NCBI RefSeq assembly: GCF_032842345.1
Contig: NZ_WBKO01000001.1
Coordinates: 434,001 to 498,000 of the forward strand
Direction: 5' to 3'
Length of the DNA: 64,000 nt
DNA from: Methanoculleus caldifontis
GTDB lineage: Archaea > Halobacteriota > Methanomicrobia > Methanomicrobiales > Methanoculleaceae
This document shows positions 32,685 to 42,504 of the stretch, in pieces. Below the pieces are notes generated by a model that was not told where the DNA came from, did no database searches, and saw nothing but the letters and a program-made list of their open reading frames with translations. The position numbers and the translations under genes are program-made. The first letter of the stretch is position 1; every line of letters begins with the position of its first letter.

Positions 32685-32689
32685 AAAAA
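32685..32689 (-). terminator. T-run after fasciclin gene
   Basis: A minus-strand T5 run 17 bases past the end of the fasciclin/cupredoxin gene. Confidence 0.35.
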
Positions 32690-32705
32690 GAAGGGGGGAA
32701 CGGAT

Positions 32706-33974
32706 TTAAGGAATGATCCTGTCTTCCGGTGTGGCGTTCTCCACCGGAGTCACGTTCTCGTCAGGCAACCCTCCGGTAATGTTGAAGGCCTGCTGGACAG
32801 GTGTCCCGTTCACCAGGACCGGGACGTCGGGGCCCGGGAACTCATGGACGCCCTGCTCGCCTGCGTCGATGTGGAGCATGGCCCAGAGCACCGGTGTCGC
32901 GTTCTCGACCTCGATCGTGACGGTTACGTTCTCGTTCACGCCCTCGCTGATCTGGCTGTAACCGATGATCGGCCCGGGCGTCCCGTTCAGGTCGGCGTGA
33001 ATATCCGCCCAGCCCGTCTGGTTCATCACGGCGCGGTCGACGATCACTGTGTCGTTCTCGATCGGCTGATCGGAGACGTTGACGGACGGGGTCTCGTTCT
33101 CGACCGGCTCCGGGGTCACGTTCTCCGGCAGGGTGAGACCCGGCGGTATGAGAACGATCCCGATGATCTGGACGATGCCGTTTGCAGCCTCGAGATCGGA
33201 GGCGACGATCGTGGCGTTCTCCACCGTGACGTTGCCGTCGACCACGCTGACGTTGAGGGTCTCCCCGCCGAGCGTCTCAAGGGTCGTCTCGTTCTCGGTG
33301 GCGTTGGCCGCCGCCATCAGGTCTTCCACGGTGAGGTTCCCCTCGACCACGTGATACGTGAGCAGGGTCTCGAGCAGTACCGTATCGTTCAAGACCGCCG
33401 CAAGGGTCTCGTTGCCGAGCGCCTCAAAGGCAGCGTCTTCCGGGGCAAAGACCGTGTAGGGGCCCTCGTCGGCGAATGTCTGCGTGAGGTTGGCCCTCTC
33501 CAGGGCGTCCGCGAAGATGGTCAGGTTCGCTTCGCCGGCGACCAGATCGACCAGCGTCAGATCCGCCGGCTCCTCGCCGGGCGTCTCGTTCTCGCCGGGG
33601 GTCTCATTCTCGCCCGGCCCGACCATCTCCCCTTCGGGGACGACGATGACGACACCCTGCATGGGCGTCTCCTGCACCGAGGCGTTGATCGCACAACCGT
33701 ACGGGTAGGTTCCCGTATCGGTGAACATATACTCGAACGTCTCGTTCTCTTCTATCGGCCCGGAGTCGAAGACCCCATCCGTGCTCGTGACGGAATGGCT
33801 TACCGGGTCATAATTCGTCCAGATTACCGTTGTGTTGCTCTCGACCGTGAGTGAGGCCGGGTAGTACAACCCGTCGCGGATCTCAACGTCGGCGGTCGCG
33901 GCGAGAGCCGGCACGGCAACGAGGCTGATGACCAGGGCTGCTAAGAGCCCGAGTGTGACTGGATTCCTTCTCAT
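32706..33974 (-). CDS. Secreted cupredoxin-fasciclin surface protein
   Basis: A 422-residue exported protein with signal peptide (VTLGLLAALVISLVAVPALA). Residues ~28-112 are a cupredoxin-like domain (NTTVIWTNYDPVSHSVTSTDGVFDSG ... GTYPYGCAINASVQETPMQG); the His and Cys ligands are present but the usual second His after Cys is not. An acidic GENETPGENETPG linker leads to a fasciclin (FAS1) domain, ~135-270 (GPYTVFAPEDAAFEALGNETL ... YHVVEGNLTVEDL ... NGIVQIIGIVLIPP). Residues ~290-410 resemble a DUF7282-type module (VSDQPIENDTVIVDRAVMNQTGWADIHAD). It is rich in N-x-T/S sequons. A cell-surface adhesin or redox role is likely. Confidence 0.8.
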   Translation of the reverse strand: MRRNPVTLGLLAALVISLVAVPALAATADVEIRDGLYYPASLTVESNTTVIWTNYDPVSHSVTSTDGVFDSGPIEENETFEYMFTDTGTYPYGCAINASVQETPMQGVVIVVPEGEMVGPGENETPGENETPGEEPADLTLVDLVAGEANLTIFADALERANLTQTFADEGPYTVFAPEDAAFEALGNETLAAVLNDTVLLETLLTYHVVEGNLTVEDLMAAANATENETTLETLGGETLNVSVVDGNVTVENATIVASDLEAANGIVQIIGIVLIPPGLTLPENVTPEPVENETPSVNVSDQPIENDTVIVDRAVMNQTGWADIHADLNGTPGPIIGYSQISEGVNENVTVTIEVENATPVLWAMLHIDAGEQGVHEFPGPDVPVLVNGTPVQQAFNITGGLPDENVTPVENATPEDRIIP

Positions 33975-34133
33975 TCAGTTTCACCACGCTTATGAACCCT
34001 GACAGGGGAGCAGCCGGTTCCCGTATTGAGGGCAGATATCCTCTCATTCCGGGGTGAGCACGCTACCTGCGGCACCCGCTGGAGGGACCGGCACGCTCCG
34101 TGCTGCCACGGGGCGTAAAATAATCAGGAGAGT

Positions 34134-34157
34134 ATATAATGATTATTATAATTCGCA
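34134..34157 (-). promoter_or_regulatory. AT-rich promoter-like segment
   Basis: A 24-base A/T block (TATATAATGATTATTATAAT) stands out in GC-rich sequence 160-180 bases upstream of the fasciclin gene and past the 3' end of the DHPS-like gene. It probably contains the minus-strand TATA box of the fasciclin gene with a leader of over 100 bases. Confidence 0.35.
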
Positions 34158-34214
34158 GAGAGGCAGACCGGGAAAGGGCCCCGGCCCCACCCGGGAGAGA
34201 GGCTGCCGGGCCGC

Positions 34215-35648
34215 TCAGAACGGCCCGTCCTGTTCGAAGCCCCGGCCCAGCCGGATAGCGAGTTCGGCCTTGAAGAGTTCTTTTCCGAGGTAGGCGGCAT
34301 GGTCGAGCCGGGAGAGGGATCCCTGGAGAAGAAGCGTATGGAAGACATCCTCCCAGCACCGCCCCCGCACGGCACGGCCCTTGTGGACCGCGACGATGAA
34401 GTCGCCCTCGATACCGATGCGGATGCAGCCCAGGGGGTCGTAGACGATCTCGTCGGGCGCAGGGTGCGCGTCCATGATGCTCTCGTATGCGAGCGGAGGT
34501 TCGCGCCGCCGCCGCTTCTCCTTCAGAAGAAGGAGGTCGAGCCCCAGGTCCTTGGGGTAGGGCCGGCCGGCCATGAGGGCCATCATCTCGGTCGCCCGCC
34601 GCATCTCCGCGACCGACCCCCGGGTCTTGTCGCTGTGCTCGCTCGTGAAGACGACCGCTGCCCCGACCTCGTGCGCCATCCCCGCGAGGAGCGCGTTCAC
34701 GCCGGGAGAGTCGGCGTCCAGGAGCTCCGCCACGTTCCCCGCCCCGAAGAAGGCCGGGCATGGGAGTCCGGAAAACCCGGCGAGCGACGGGACGAGCCCC
34801 GATCCCACCGGCTGGAGGAGGGGGTCGGCGATCAGGCGCGAGATCCCGGCTTCCTTCGCTGCCGCAAGGTTCCCGGCAAGCGTCCGCTCGCCCGGCACCA
34901 CGACCGCGGCCGCCCCGGCGTCAGCGACCGTCTTCCCGACGGCGGGGATATTCCCCTCGTGGAGAGAGAGCACCAGGTCGGCACGGGGCATGGCCGCCGC
35001 GATGAGGATGGGGTCCTGGGTATCGACCGCGAGAGGCCCTTCAACCCCCGAGAGGGCGGCAAAACACCGCCGGACGTCGTCCGCCGTCGCATCGAACCCG
35101 AAGCCCAGGTCTACGATATCCGCCCCGTCGGCAAAGAACCGCCGGACTTCGGCGAGCAGGTCCTCGCGCCTGTGCGCGTCCATGATCTCCGCGAGCACCT
35201 TCATCCTCGAACCCCCGCCGATCTTCACTCCCCGGAGAGTGAAGTAGGCGCCTGCCTCCGCCTCCCGGAGCGCGAGGCGGCGAGAGGCCTCCTCGCGGCG
35301 TGTTTCGGCGAGGAAGTCGTCGGCAGGGACGGTCCTTGAGAGCGTGACGCGGCCAAGGACCGCGAGGACCTGCGGAAGGTCGGCCGCATGCCGCGGCCCC
35401 CGGTAGACCGGGACGCCGGTCTCGCGCTCGACATCGGCAAAGGATGCGGTGCACATCCCGGAGACGATCGCCATGTCGTAGGCGCCCGCGGCAAGCAGCC
35501 GCCGGAGCTCGCCGGGAGTCAGGAACGACGCGAGTTCGCCGGTGACTGCCACGTCGATCTCGTGGCGGTCGCAGAACCTCCCGGCCGCCGCTCTCACGAT
35601 CTCGGCCGTCGCCGATCCGGTCGGAAGCAGAATACGCATACGTCTCAA
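34215..35648 (-). CDS. Dihydropteroate synthase-like protein (H4MPT pathway)
   Basis: A 477-residue archaeal DHPS-related protein (TIGR00284-like). The N-terminal ~155 residues (RILLPTGSATAEIVRAAAGRFCDRHEIDVAVTGELASFLTPGEL) form an archaea-specific domain. The C-terminal TIM-barrel part has pterin-binding features: VLAEIMDAHR, ADIVDLGFGFDATADDVRRCF, PLAVDTQDPILIAAAM, and a final archaeal extension. Family members are thought to act in tetrahydromethanopterin synthesis. It is divergent from the PHP gene with only 34 bases between starts, so promoters overlap. Confidence 0.85.
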   Translation of the reverse strand: MRRMRILLPTGSATAEIVRAAAGRFCDRHEIDVAVTGELASFLTPGELRRLLAAGAYDMAIVSGMCTASFADVERETGVPVYRGPRHAADLPQVLAVLGRVTLSRTVPADDFLAETRREEASRRLALREAEAGAYFTLRGVKIGGGSRMKVLAEIMDAHRREDLLAEVRRFFADGADIVDLGFGFDATADDVRRCFAALSGVEGPLAVDTQDPILIAAAMPRADLVLSLHEGNIPAVGKTVADAGAAAVVVPGERTLAGNLAAAKEAGISRLIADPLLQPVGSGLVPSLAGFSGLPCPAFFGAGNVAELLDADSPGVNALLAGMAHEVGAAVVFTSEHSDKTRGSVAEMRRATEMMALMAGRPYPKDLGLDLLLLKEKRRRREPPLAYESIMDAHPAPDEIVYDPLGCIRIGIEGDFIVAVHKGRAVRGRCWEDVFHTLLLQGSLSRLDHAAYLGKELFKAELAIRLGRGFEQDGPF

Positions 35649-35682
35649 TTATTATTCTCGCCGCGGTACATAATCTGATCTC

Positions 35683-36348
35683 ATGCTGCGGTGCGATCTG
35701 CATGTCCACACCGGGTTCTCCAAAGATGGGGAGAGCAGTGTGGAAGAAATCCTTCGGCGGGCGGAGGCGGTCGGCCTCGACGCCGTCGCGATCACCGATC
35801 ACGATACAGTAGAAGGCGCCCGGTACGCCCTCCGGTGCGAGACCTCCGTGACCGTGATCCCGGGCACCGAGATATCGACAAAACAGGGCCATCTGCTCGC
35901 CCTCGGGGTCACGGACCCCCTCCCGGCAGGGCTCGACTTCTTCGAGACCGTCGCGCTCGCCCGTGCCCGGGGCGCTCTCCTGATCCTCCCCCACCCCTAC
36001 CATCGCTGGCGCCACGGCGTCGGGAGGAGGCTCGCGGCCGGGATCGGGGCGGTCGATGCGGTGGAGGTCTTCAACAGCCGTTACATCACCGGGTCGGCGA
36101 ACAGGAAGGCCGCAGCCATCGCGCGGAAGTTCGGAAAACCCGGGGTCGCCGGGAGCGACGCCCACAACGCCCGCTACGTCGGGTTCGGCGTCACCTACGT
36201 CGCCGCCGAGCCTGACCTCGCCTCGATCCTCGCCGCGATTCGCGAAGGGAAGACGATGGCGGGGGGGAAGATGACCCCGCTCCACACCTACACCCGCCAG
36301 TCCATCAAGGGGGCTCTCCGCAGGATCCGGCGCACGGTGTACCGATGA
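35683..36348 (+). CDS. PHP-domain metal-dependent phosphoesterase
   Basis: A 221-residue stand-alone PHP protein. The metal ligands are visible: motif 1 [21 protein letters not shown], motif 2 [25 protein letters not shown], and [16 protein letters not shown]. These proteins hydrolyse phosphoesters (tRNA 3' ends, nucleotides, or histidinol phosphate in relatives). No substrate can be fixed from context. Its stop overlaps truA in an ATGA junction (36345-36348). Confidence 0.85.
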   Translation: MLRCDLHVHTGFSKDGESSVEEILRRAEAVGLDAVAITDHDTVEGARYALRCETSVTVIPGTEISTKQGHLLALGVTDPLPAGLDFFETVALARARGALLILPHPYHRWRHGVGRRLAAGIGAVDAVEVFNSRYITGSANRKAAAIARKFGKPGVAGSDAHNARYVGFGVTYVAAEPDLASILAAIREGKTMAGGKMTPLHTYTRQSIKGALRRIRRTVYR

Positions 36349-37154
36349 GCCTGGCGTTCCGCTTCTCGTACTTCGGGGACCGGTTCTTCGGCTCGCAGAT
36401 GCAGCCGGGGCTCCGGACCGTGGAGGGAGAGTTCGTCGCGGCATGCATGCGTCTCCACCTCTTCGAGGACTGGCGGGAGGCGAACTTTGCCACCGCCGGA
36501 CGGACCGACCGCGGGGTGCATGCCAGAAACCAGGTCTGCACATTCCGGACTGATATGCCGGACCGGGCAATCGCGGCGCTGAACCAGGTGCTCCCGGCCG
36601 ATATCTGGTGCACGGGGTGGGCCGGGGTGCCGGAGGGGTTCCACCCCCGATACAGCACCATATCGCGGACCTACCGCTACTACTTCTCAGAGACGCCCGG
36701 CAACACCCCCGCCATGCATGCTGCGGCCCAGGCGTTCGTCGGAGAGCACGACTTCTCGTCGTTCTCCCGCTCAAGCGACCGGAACCCGGAGCGGAGGATC
36801 TTCGCGGCACGGGTCTTTGAAGAAGGGCCGTTCGTCGTCTTCGAGGTGATCGGGGAGAGCTTTCTCTGGAATATGGTCAGGTGCATGGCGACGGCGCTCG
36901 GACGGGTGGGAGCAGGCGAGGCGGAGGCCGGGGAGATCGTCCGGCTCCTTGGTGGTCCGGCGGACCAGAGAGTCCCCGCCGCTCCCCCCGAAGGGCTGAT
37001 ATTCTGGGATATCGACTGTGGAGTCTCCTTTGCACCGATCCCGGCCGATGAGAAGAGTTCCCTGTACCGTGCAGACCGACGCCGCTACCACGCCCTGATG
37101 GCAGAGGTCGCGGCACGCCTTGCGCCGGATGCGGCACAGGATACGCCCGGATAA
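36345..37154 (+). CDS. truA: tRNA pseudouridine(38-40) synthase TruA
   Basis: A 269-residue TruA. The catalytic aspartate lies in [18 protein letters not shown]; other family segments are [25 protein letters not shown] and [17 protein letters not shown]. It isomerises uridine to pseudouridine in the anticodon stem-loop of tRNAs. Translationally coupled to the upstream PHP gene. The start at 36345 ([18 protein letters not shown]) gives the usual length. Confidence 0.92.
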   Translation: MSLAFRFSYFGDRFFGSQMQPGLRTVEGEFVAACMRLHLFEDWREANFATAGRTDRGVHARNQVCTFRTDMPDRAIAALNQVLPADIWCTGWAGVPEGFHPRYSTISRTYRYYFSETPGNTPAMHAAAQAFVGEHDFSSFSRSSDRNPERRIFAARVFEEGPFVVFEVIGESFLWNMVRCMATALGRVGAGEAEAGEIVRLLGGPADQRVPAAPPEGLIFWDIDCGVSFAPIPADEKSSLYRADRRRYHALMAEVAARLAPDAAQDTPG

Positions 37155-37573
37155 TACCTTCGGTCGAGGCAATAAATGAAGAGAGTGATCGGAAAACCGG
37201 TCTCTCTCAGCACCTCTGTTTTAAAAGGATCAGATCGCAGGCGATGAATCCTCTAAAGGAGGTGCGGCAGGGTAAATTCTGTCTTTTATGGGTCATCCGA
37301 CGCATCCCAGGATAAAGGTTCCGGATAGCGATACGCAACGCAGCTCACCACTGCCGGAATCACCCCATGCCAGCCACTCCGTCACCGGGGAATGCGGGAT
37401 GCCGGGTTGCATCCGCCTGACCGGAAGACATAAGTAGCCAGAGAGAGTTTTAGCGGCCACTTCGTAAACAAAATCAGGCTAATTTTAGGCATAGTAAATG
37501 AGATACAGTTAATAATAACCTATTAATATATCCCGGCACAGTCCCGTTTCAGTACGTCAAGAGGGGAAAGTGG
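37155..37573. other. 419-base intergenic region before the glycan locus
   Basis: No convincing gene. The left two-thirds are mixed composition with an AAAGGAGGT-like site that leads to no long frame. The right end is AT-rich and carries the promoter of the polysaccharide operon (TTAATATA at 37523-37530) and an AG-rich ribosome site just before 37574. Confidence 0.6.
37523..37530 (+). promoter_or_regulatory. TATA box of polysaccharide operon
   Basis: TTAATATA lies ~47 bases upstream of the GT2 start at 37574, followed by GAGGGGAAAGTGG as a probable ribosome-binding site. It would drive the six-gene operon to 45.8 kb. Confidence 0.5.
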
Positions 37574-38725
37574 ATGTACGACAAGGATCCGGTTCGGGCG
37601 AGACCACCCGCTCATATGGAGGGGTGGTTCGTCGAAGAAACAACTGTGCCGTTGCCACAGTACATAGATGCAGAGACAGACAGATGGATAGAACGACATA
37701 TACCCCGGAGTATCGGAGAGGAGAGCCCGATAGAGGTCCCTGCTCTCCACTGTGAGGTCCAGGAGCAGGTCAACCCCTTACGGACGCCGGCGGTCCCGGG
37801 ACACCGGCGTATGGTGAGCGAGACCGCCGAGGCCGCCACTCCGGCCCGCCGTCCGGGCAGGGTGAGAACCCTCGCGGCGATCCCCTGCTTCAACGAGGAG
37901 GTCGCGATCGGCTCGGTCGTCCTGAAAGCCCGGCAGCACGCCGACGAGGTCCTGGTGATCGACGACGGGTGCACCGACGGCACCGCGAAGGTCGCACGGG
38001 AGGCGGGAGCGACCGTCATCTCGCACGGAGCCTGCAGGGGAAAGGGGCAGGGGATCAAGAGTGCTCTCCGGTACGCGGTCGACCACAACTACGACTGCCT
38101 GGTCCTCATGGACGGCGACGGTCAGCACGATCCCTCCGAGATTCCCCTTCTGGTCGAACCGATCCTCACTGATTCTGCCGACCTCGTCATCGGTTTTCGG
38201 ACCTTCGACCAGATGCCCTTCTACCGGAGATTCGGCCGGGCGGTCCTCGACGTCGCCTCGAGCAACGGCAGCTCGATAACCGACTCGCAGTGCGGATATC
38301 GGGCGCTCAACAGGAGGACGATGGAGTCGATGCTCGGAACGCTGAAGAAGGACGACTTCTCGACCGAATCGGAGATGCTCCGGATCGCACAGGAGAAGCA
38401 CCTGCGCATCGGCGAGACCCCGATCAACTGCAAGTACGGTGATTTCGACACATCCACGAAGAACCCCGTCTCTCATGGAATCGAAGTGCTCGGATCGTTA
38501 TTCTGGCTCGCCGTGGAGAGGAAGCCTCTTCTGCACATCGGCCTACCCGGATTCACCGCGATGCTCGCCGGGATCTTTCTCCTGCTCCAGTTCCTCGAAG
38601 GGTTCAGCGAGACCGGTCTCGTCGGGGTCGAGCAGGGCATGCTTGCCTCGATCTTCCTGATCCCCGGCACCATGGCGGTCGTGCTGGGTCTCGCGCTTGC
38701 CCTTGTCGCAAGAACACGGGAGTGA
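37574..38725 (+). CDS. GT2 family glycosyltransferase, membrane-anchored
   Basis: A 383-residue glycosyltransferase. After a ~95-residue low-homology N-terminus, the GT-A domain begins RTLAAIPCFNEEVAIGSVVLKA, with VLVIDDGCTDGTAKVAREAGA and the metal-binding LVLMDGDGQHDPSEI (DxD). The conserved SITDSQCGYRALNRR region follows. Two C-terminal membrane helices (GLPGFTAMLAGIFLLLQFL; MLASIFLIPGTMAVVLGLALALV) suggest a dolichyl-phosphate-sugar synthase-like role. The start at 37574 has the better ribosome site; an ATG near 37811 would remove the extra N-terminus. First gene of the operon. Confidence 0.85.
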   Translation: MYDKDPVRARPPAHMEGWFVEETTVPLPQYIDAETDRWIERHIPRSIGEESPIEVPALHCEVQEQVNPLRTPAVPGHRRMVSETAEAATPARRPGRVRTLAAIPCFNEEVAIGSVVLKARQHADEVLVIDDGCTDGTAKVAREAGATVISHGACRGKGQGIKSALRYAVDHNYDCLVLMDGDGQHDPSEIPLLVEPILTDSADLVIGFRTFDQMPFYRRFGRAVLDVASSNGSSITDSQCGYRALNRRTMESMLGTLKKDDFSTESEMLRIAQEKHLRIGETPINCKYGDFDTSTKNPVSHGIEVLGSLFWLAVERKPLLHIGLPGFTAMLAGIFLLLQFLEGFSETGLVGVEQGMLASIFLIPGTMAVVLGLALALVARTRE

Positions 38726-38745
38726 GCAGAGATGAGAGGTGCATC

Positions 38746-39825
38746 ATGATCGGCATAGTACTCGGCACGCGGCCGGAGATCATCAAGATGTCTCCCGTCA
38801 TCAGGGAGTGCGAGCGCAGGGGTATCGACTATTTCATCCTTCATTCCGGGCAGCATTACTCCTACGAGATGGACCGGGTCTTCTTTGAGGAACTCGATCT
38901 CCCGGAACCGAACTACAGCCTCGACGTGGGCTCCGGCACGCACGCCGCCCAGACCGCGACGATCATGACCGGCGTCGAAGATGTTCTCGTCAAGGAGTCC
39001 CCGGAGATCGTCCTCGTCCAGGGGGACACGAACACCGTCATGGCCGCGGCCGTCGCGGCATCGAAACTTCAGATACGGGTAGGACACATCGAGGCGGGCC
39101 TCCGGAGTTTCAACCGCCGGATGCCGGAGGAGATCAACCGCGTGCTCACCGACCACATCTCCGACTACCTCTTCGCCCCGACGGAGACCGCCCGGGGAAA
39201 CCTTCTCGCCGAGGGAATCCCGGAGAGGAAGATCTGCGTGACCGGCAACACCGTCGTCGACGCGGTCTACCAGAACCTCGACATATCGAGGAGGAAGGTC
39301 GACGTCCTCAGGGACCTCGACCTCGCGCCCCGCGAGTACTTCCTCGTCACCGCCCACCGCCAGGAGAACGTGGATAACCGCGCCAGGCTCAAGGAGATCC
39401 TCAAAGGGCTCGATAGGGTGCAGAAGGAGTTCTCTCTTCCCATCGTCTTCCCGGTCCACCCGAGGACGGAGAAGAGGATCCAGGAACTCGGCATCGGGAC
39501 CGACGGGTTGAACCTGACCAAACCCTTCGGGTTCCTCGAGTTCCTCCAGCTGGAGTCGCAGGCGAAGGTCGTCCTGACCGACTCCGGCGGCGTTCAGGAG
39601 GAGACCTGCGTTCTCGGCGTCCCCTGCGCCACGATGCGTTACGACACGGAACGCCCGGAGACGCTTGAGATCGGATCGAACATCCTGGTCGGTGCCGATT
39701 CGAGAAGGATCCTCGAAGGAGTCCGCTCCGCCACCGCCTGGAAGTCCGGCTGGCAAAACCCCTACGGCGACGGGATCGCCGGAAAGATGATTATCATGGT
39801 CTGTGCAGCCGCACGGCCGCAATAA
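38746..39825 (+). CDS. wecB: UDP-N-acetylglucosamine 2-epimerase (non-hydrolysing)
   Basis: A 359-residue WecB/MnaA-type epimerase converting UDP-GlcNAc to UDP-ManNAc. Motifs: IGIVLGTRPEIIKMSPVIREC, ILHSGQHYSYEMDRVF, VGHIEAGLRSFNRRMPEEINR, VTAHRQENVDNR and the UDP-binding LTDSGGVQEETCVLGVPC. The ATG at 38746 is preceded by GAGAGGTG; a GTG at 38722 overlapping the GT2 stop is a weaker alternative. Followed by wecC at 20 bases, so UDP-ManNAcA is made. Confidence 0.92.
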   Translation: MIGIVLGTRPEIIKMSPVIRECERRGIDYFILHSGQHYSYEMDRVFFEELDLPEPNYSLDVGSGTHAAQTATIMTGVEDVLVKESPEIVLVQGDTNTVMAAAVAASKLQIRVGHIEAGLRSFNRRMPEEINRVLTDHISDYLFAPTETARGNLLAEGIPERKICVTGNTVVDAVYQNLDISRRKVDVLRDLDLAPREYFLVTAHRQENVDNRARLKEILKGLDRVQKEFSLPIVFPVHPRTEKRIQELGIGTDGLNLTKPFGFLEFLQLESQAKVVLTDSGGVQEETCVLGVPCATMRYDTERPETLEIGSNILVGADSRRILEGVRSATAWKSGWQNPYGDGIAGKMIIMVCAAARPQ

Positions 39826-39845
39826 ACCGTACGAGGAAGATACGT

Positions 39846-41219
39846 ATGAAGATCTGTATACTGGGATTAGGATACATAGGACTGCCGACCGCGCTGCTAT
39901 TTGCCGCTCACGGGGCAGACGTCGTCGGCGTCGACGTAAAACAGAGCGTGGTAGACTGCTTAAACCACGGGAACCTCCCGTTCAGCGAGCCGGGGATCGA
40001 AGACCTCTACCGCGATGCAAAAGGCCGGTTTGTCGCAAAGACCGAGCCCGAGGCCGCCGACGTCTTCCTGATCGCCGTCCCGACACCGCTCGACTCCGCA
40101 ACGAAGGTCTCCGACCTCTCCTACGTCAAGAAGGCGGCCGAGACGATCTCCCGCCACCTCAGCGCGGGGAACCTCGTCATCCTCGAATCGACCGTACCGC
40201 CCGGAACGAGCGAACGGGTCGTCATCCCGAGACTGGAGCGGAGCGGTCTTGCCGCCGGGGACTTCCTCTACGCCCACTGTCCCGAGCGGGCGATACCCGG
40301 ACGGACCCTGCAGGAGATGACCGGCAACAACCGTATCATCGGCGGGTACGACCGGGACTCGACCAACCGGGCGACCTCCATCTACCGGACGTTCGTCCGC
40401 GGGCAGATCTACCAGACGGACACGCGGACGGCGGAGTTCGTCAAGCTGATGGAGAACACCTGCCGCGACGTGAACATCGCGCTCGCAAACGAGTTCGCCC
40501 AGCTCGCCGAAGAGTGCGGGATCAACGTCTGGGAGGCCATCACCCTCGCAAACAAGCACCCCCGCGTCTCCGTCCTCAACCCCGGGCCGGGGGTGGGCGG
40601 GCACTGCATCGCCGTCGACCCCTGGTTCCTGACCGAGAACTCGACCCGCTGCAAGATGGTCTCCACGGCGCGTGAGGTCAACGACTCGATGCCGAACTAT
40701 GTCCTGCATGTCGTCCGCAACCTGCTTGCCGGGATCAGGCACCCGACGATCAGCGTATTCGGGGTCGCCTACAAGGGCAACATCGGCGACACCCGCGAGA
40801 GTCCCGCAATCAAGTTCATCCAGCTCGCCGAGAACGAGGGCTACGCCGTCAGGTGCCACGACCCCTACGTGGGGGAGTTCCCGCACTCTCTCATGGACGC
40901 CCTGGACGCGACGGACGGGAGCGACTGCCTCGTCGTCCTCACGGATCACGACTGCTTCCGCACGATCGATCCGGCGGGGCTCCGCATGAGGACCAGACTG
41001 GTCATAGACGCGAGAAACATCCTCGACCACGAGAAATGGGCCGGCCAGGGATTCGCCGTCCGCGTGCTGGGCGACGGCGCGTCGGTGCAGCCGGTGCCTC
41101 TGGGGGATCTTGCGCCCCCGACGGCCCTCTACGCCGCGGAGGCGGCACGGCCGATCGCATCCTCATCACCGCCGTCTATTTCCCTGCTCTCTCCGAACGG
41201 GCGGGAGGGATACCTCTAA
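39846..41219 (+). CDS. wecC: UDP-N-acetyl-D-mannosamine dehydrogenase
   Basis: A 457-residue UDP-sugar dehydrogenase. NAD-binding ILGLGYIGLPTALLFAAHGADVVGVD; substrate motifs STVPPGTSERVVIPRLE and AEFVKLMENTCRDVNIALANEFA; catalytic Cys in NPGPGVGGHCIAVDPWF; C-terminal GVAYKGNIGDTRESPA and VLTDHDCFR. With WecB it supplies UDP-ManNAcA. The last ~45 residues (GDGASVQPVPLGDLAPPTALYAAEAARPIASSSPPSISLL) are a low-complexity extension beyond the usual end. Confidence 0.92.
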   Translation: MKICILGLGYIGLPTALLFAAHGADVVGVDVKQSVVDCLNHGNLPFSEPGIEDLYRDAKGRFVAKTEPEAADVFLIAVPTPLDSATKVSDLSYVKKAAETISRHLSAGNLVILESTVPPGTSERVVIPRLERSGLAAGDFLYAHCPERAIPGRTLQEMTGNNRIIGGYDRDSTNRATSIYRTFVRGQIYQTDTRTAEFVKLMENTCRDVNIALANEFAQLAEECGINVWEAITLANKHPRVSVLNPGPGVGGHCIAVDPWFLTENSTRCKMVSTAREVNDSMPNYVLHVVRNLLAGIRHPTISVFGVAYKGNIGDTRESPAIKFIQLAENEGYAVRCHDPYVGEFPHSLMDALDATDGSDCLVVLTDHDCFRTIDPAGLRMRTRLVIDARNILDHEKWAGQGFAVRVLGDGASVQPVPLGDLAPPTALYAAEAARPIASSSPPSISLLSPNGREGYL

Positions 41220-41295
41220 CCCTCCGCGTCCGGTCAGGCACGAGAGACTCGAGATCCAGCCTCCGGCGACCGCAGCAGATACCACGAGGAGTTGC

Positions 41296-42504
41296 ATGAA
41301 ACAGGTCTGTATCGTATCACAACACTTCCCGCCTGAAAAATCGGGTAACGCATCACGGATCTATGATACCGCCGTGCATCTCGCGAGATTGGGCATCGAC
41401 GTGACGGTGCTTGCACCCCACCCCACGTTCCCCACCGGTTCGTTTCCCCGCACCTGGAAACGATCGGAGACCCGATGGGTCGACGGTGTCCGGGTCGTCC
41501 GCCTCTGGACGTGGCAGCCGGGCTCCGGGGACCCCGGATTCCCGAGCAGGATGGCGTATTACCTCCTCTTCCCGCTGCACGCGGCACTCTGGCTTCTCGC
41601 CAACCGGAGCCGGTTCGACGTGATCGTCACGTCCACGCCGCCGCTCTTCACCGGGATCCCGGGCTACGTCCTGAAGCGGACATCGAACGTCCGGTGGATC
41701 CTCGATATCCGCGACCTCTGGATCGACGCATCGATCAGCCTCGGCTTCCTCAGAGAGGGAAGCCTCTACGAGAGGATGAGCCGCCGGTTCGAGCAGATGT
41801 GCCTTAGCCGGACTGACCTCGTCGGCGTCACGACCGAAGAACTCGGCCGGAGGATCAGGTCCCGCTACGAGGTCACGGCACCGATGGAACTGATGCCGAA
41901 CGGTGTCAACACCGAGTTCTTCCGCCCCGCGAGCCAGCAGAAGAAGCGGCAGATCGTCTACGCCGGCAACGTCGGGCACGCCCAGGACCTCGATAAGGTG
42001 GCGCTCGCCGTAAAATCGATGAACGGCACCTATAACCTGAAGTTCCTCATCGTCGGCGACGGCGACACGCGCGAGAGCCTGGAGCGGCTGGTGAAGGCCG
42101 AGAACCTGACGGACTCGGTCATCTTCGCAGGGACTCTTCCGCGCGAGGAGATCCCGCGGCTCCTCTCCGAGTCGCTTCTCGGGGTGGCGCCCTTAAAGCT
42201 GCTCGAGAACCTCGAGTACGCCGCCCCGACGAAGGCCTACGAGTACATGGCATGCGGGATTCCCTTCGTCGGCTGCGGGAACGGCGAGATCGCGCACCTC
42301 GCAGAGGATTCGGGCGCCGGGGTCATCGCCGGGAACACGCCCGAGGCGATCGCCGCGACCCTCTCCTCGCTCCTCGACGATCCGGAGAGGATGGAGGAGA
42401 TGGGGCGCCGGGGCCGGGAGTACGTCGCAAAGCATTACGACAGAAAGTCGGTCGCCATGAAACTGAAGCAGCAGATCGAGAGGATGACATGGACGGGCGC
42501 CTGA
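41296..42504 (+). CDS. GT4 family glycosyltransferase
   Basis: A 402-residue GT-B enzyme. The N-terminal acceptor domain starts CIVSQHFPPEKSGNASRIYDTAVHLARLGIDVTVLAPHPTFP (WbuB/WcaI-like). The C-terminal donor domain has IVYAGNVGHAQDLDKVALA, LKFLIVGDGDTRESLERL and the E-x7-E region PTKAYEYMACGIPFVG. The ATG at 41296 follows GAGGA. It transfers a sugar during polymer repeat assembly, probably at the membrane. The downstream gene starts 15 bases before its stop. Confidence 0.88.
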   Translation: MKQVCIVSQHFPPEKSGNASRIYDTAVHLARLGIDVTVLAPHPTFPTGSFPRTWKRSETRWVDGVRVVRLWTWQPGSGDPGFPSRMAYYLLFPLHAALWLLANRSRFDVIVTSTPPLFTGIPGYVLKRTSNVRWILDIRDLWIDASISLGFLREGSLYERMSRRFEQMCLSRTDLVGVTTEELGRRIRSRYEVTAPMELMPNGVNTEFFRPASQQKKRQIVYAGNVGHAQDLDKVALAVKSMNGTYNLKFLIVGDGDTRESLERLVKAENLTDSVIFAGTLPREEIPRLLSESLLGVAPLKLLENLEYAAPTKAYEYMACGIPFVGCGNGEIAHLAEDSGAGVIAGNTPEAIAATLSSLLDDPERMEEMGRRGREYVAKHYDRKSVAMKLKQQIERMTWTGA

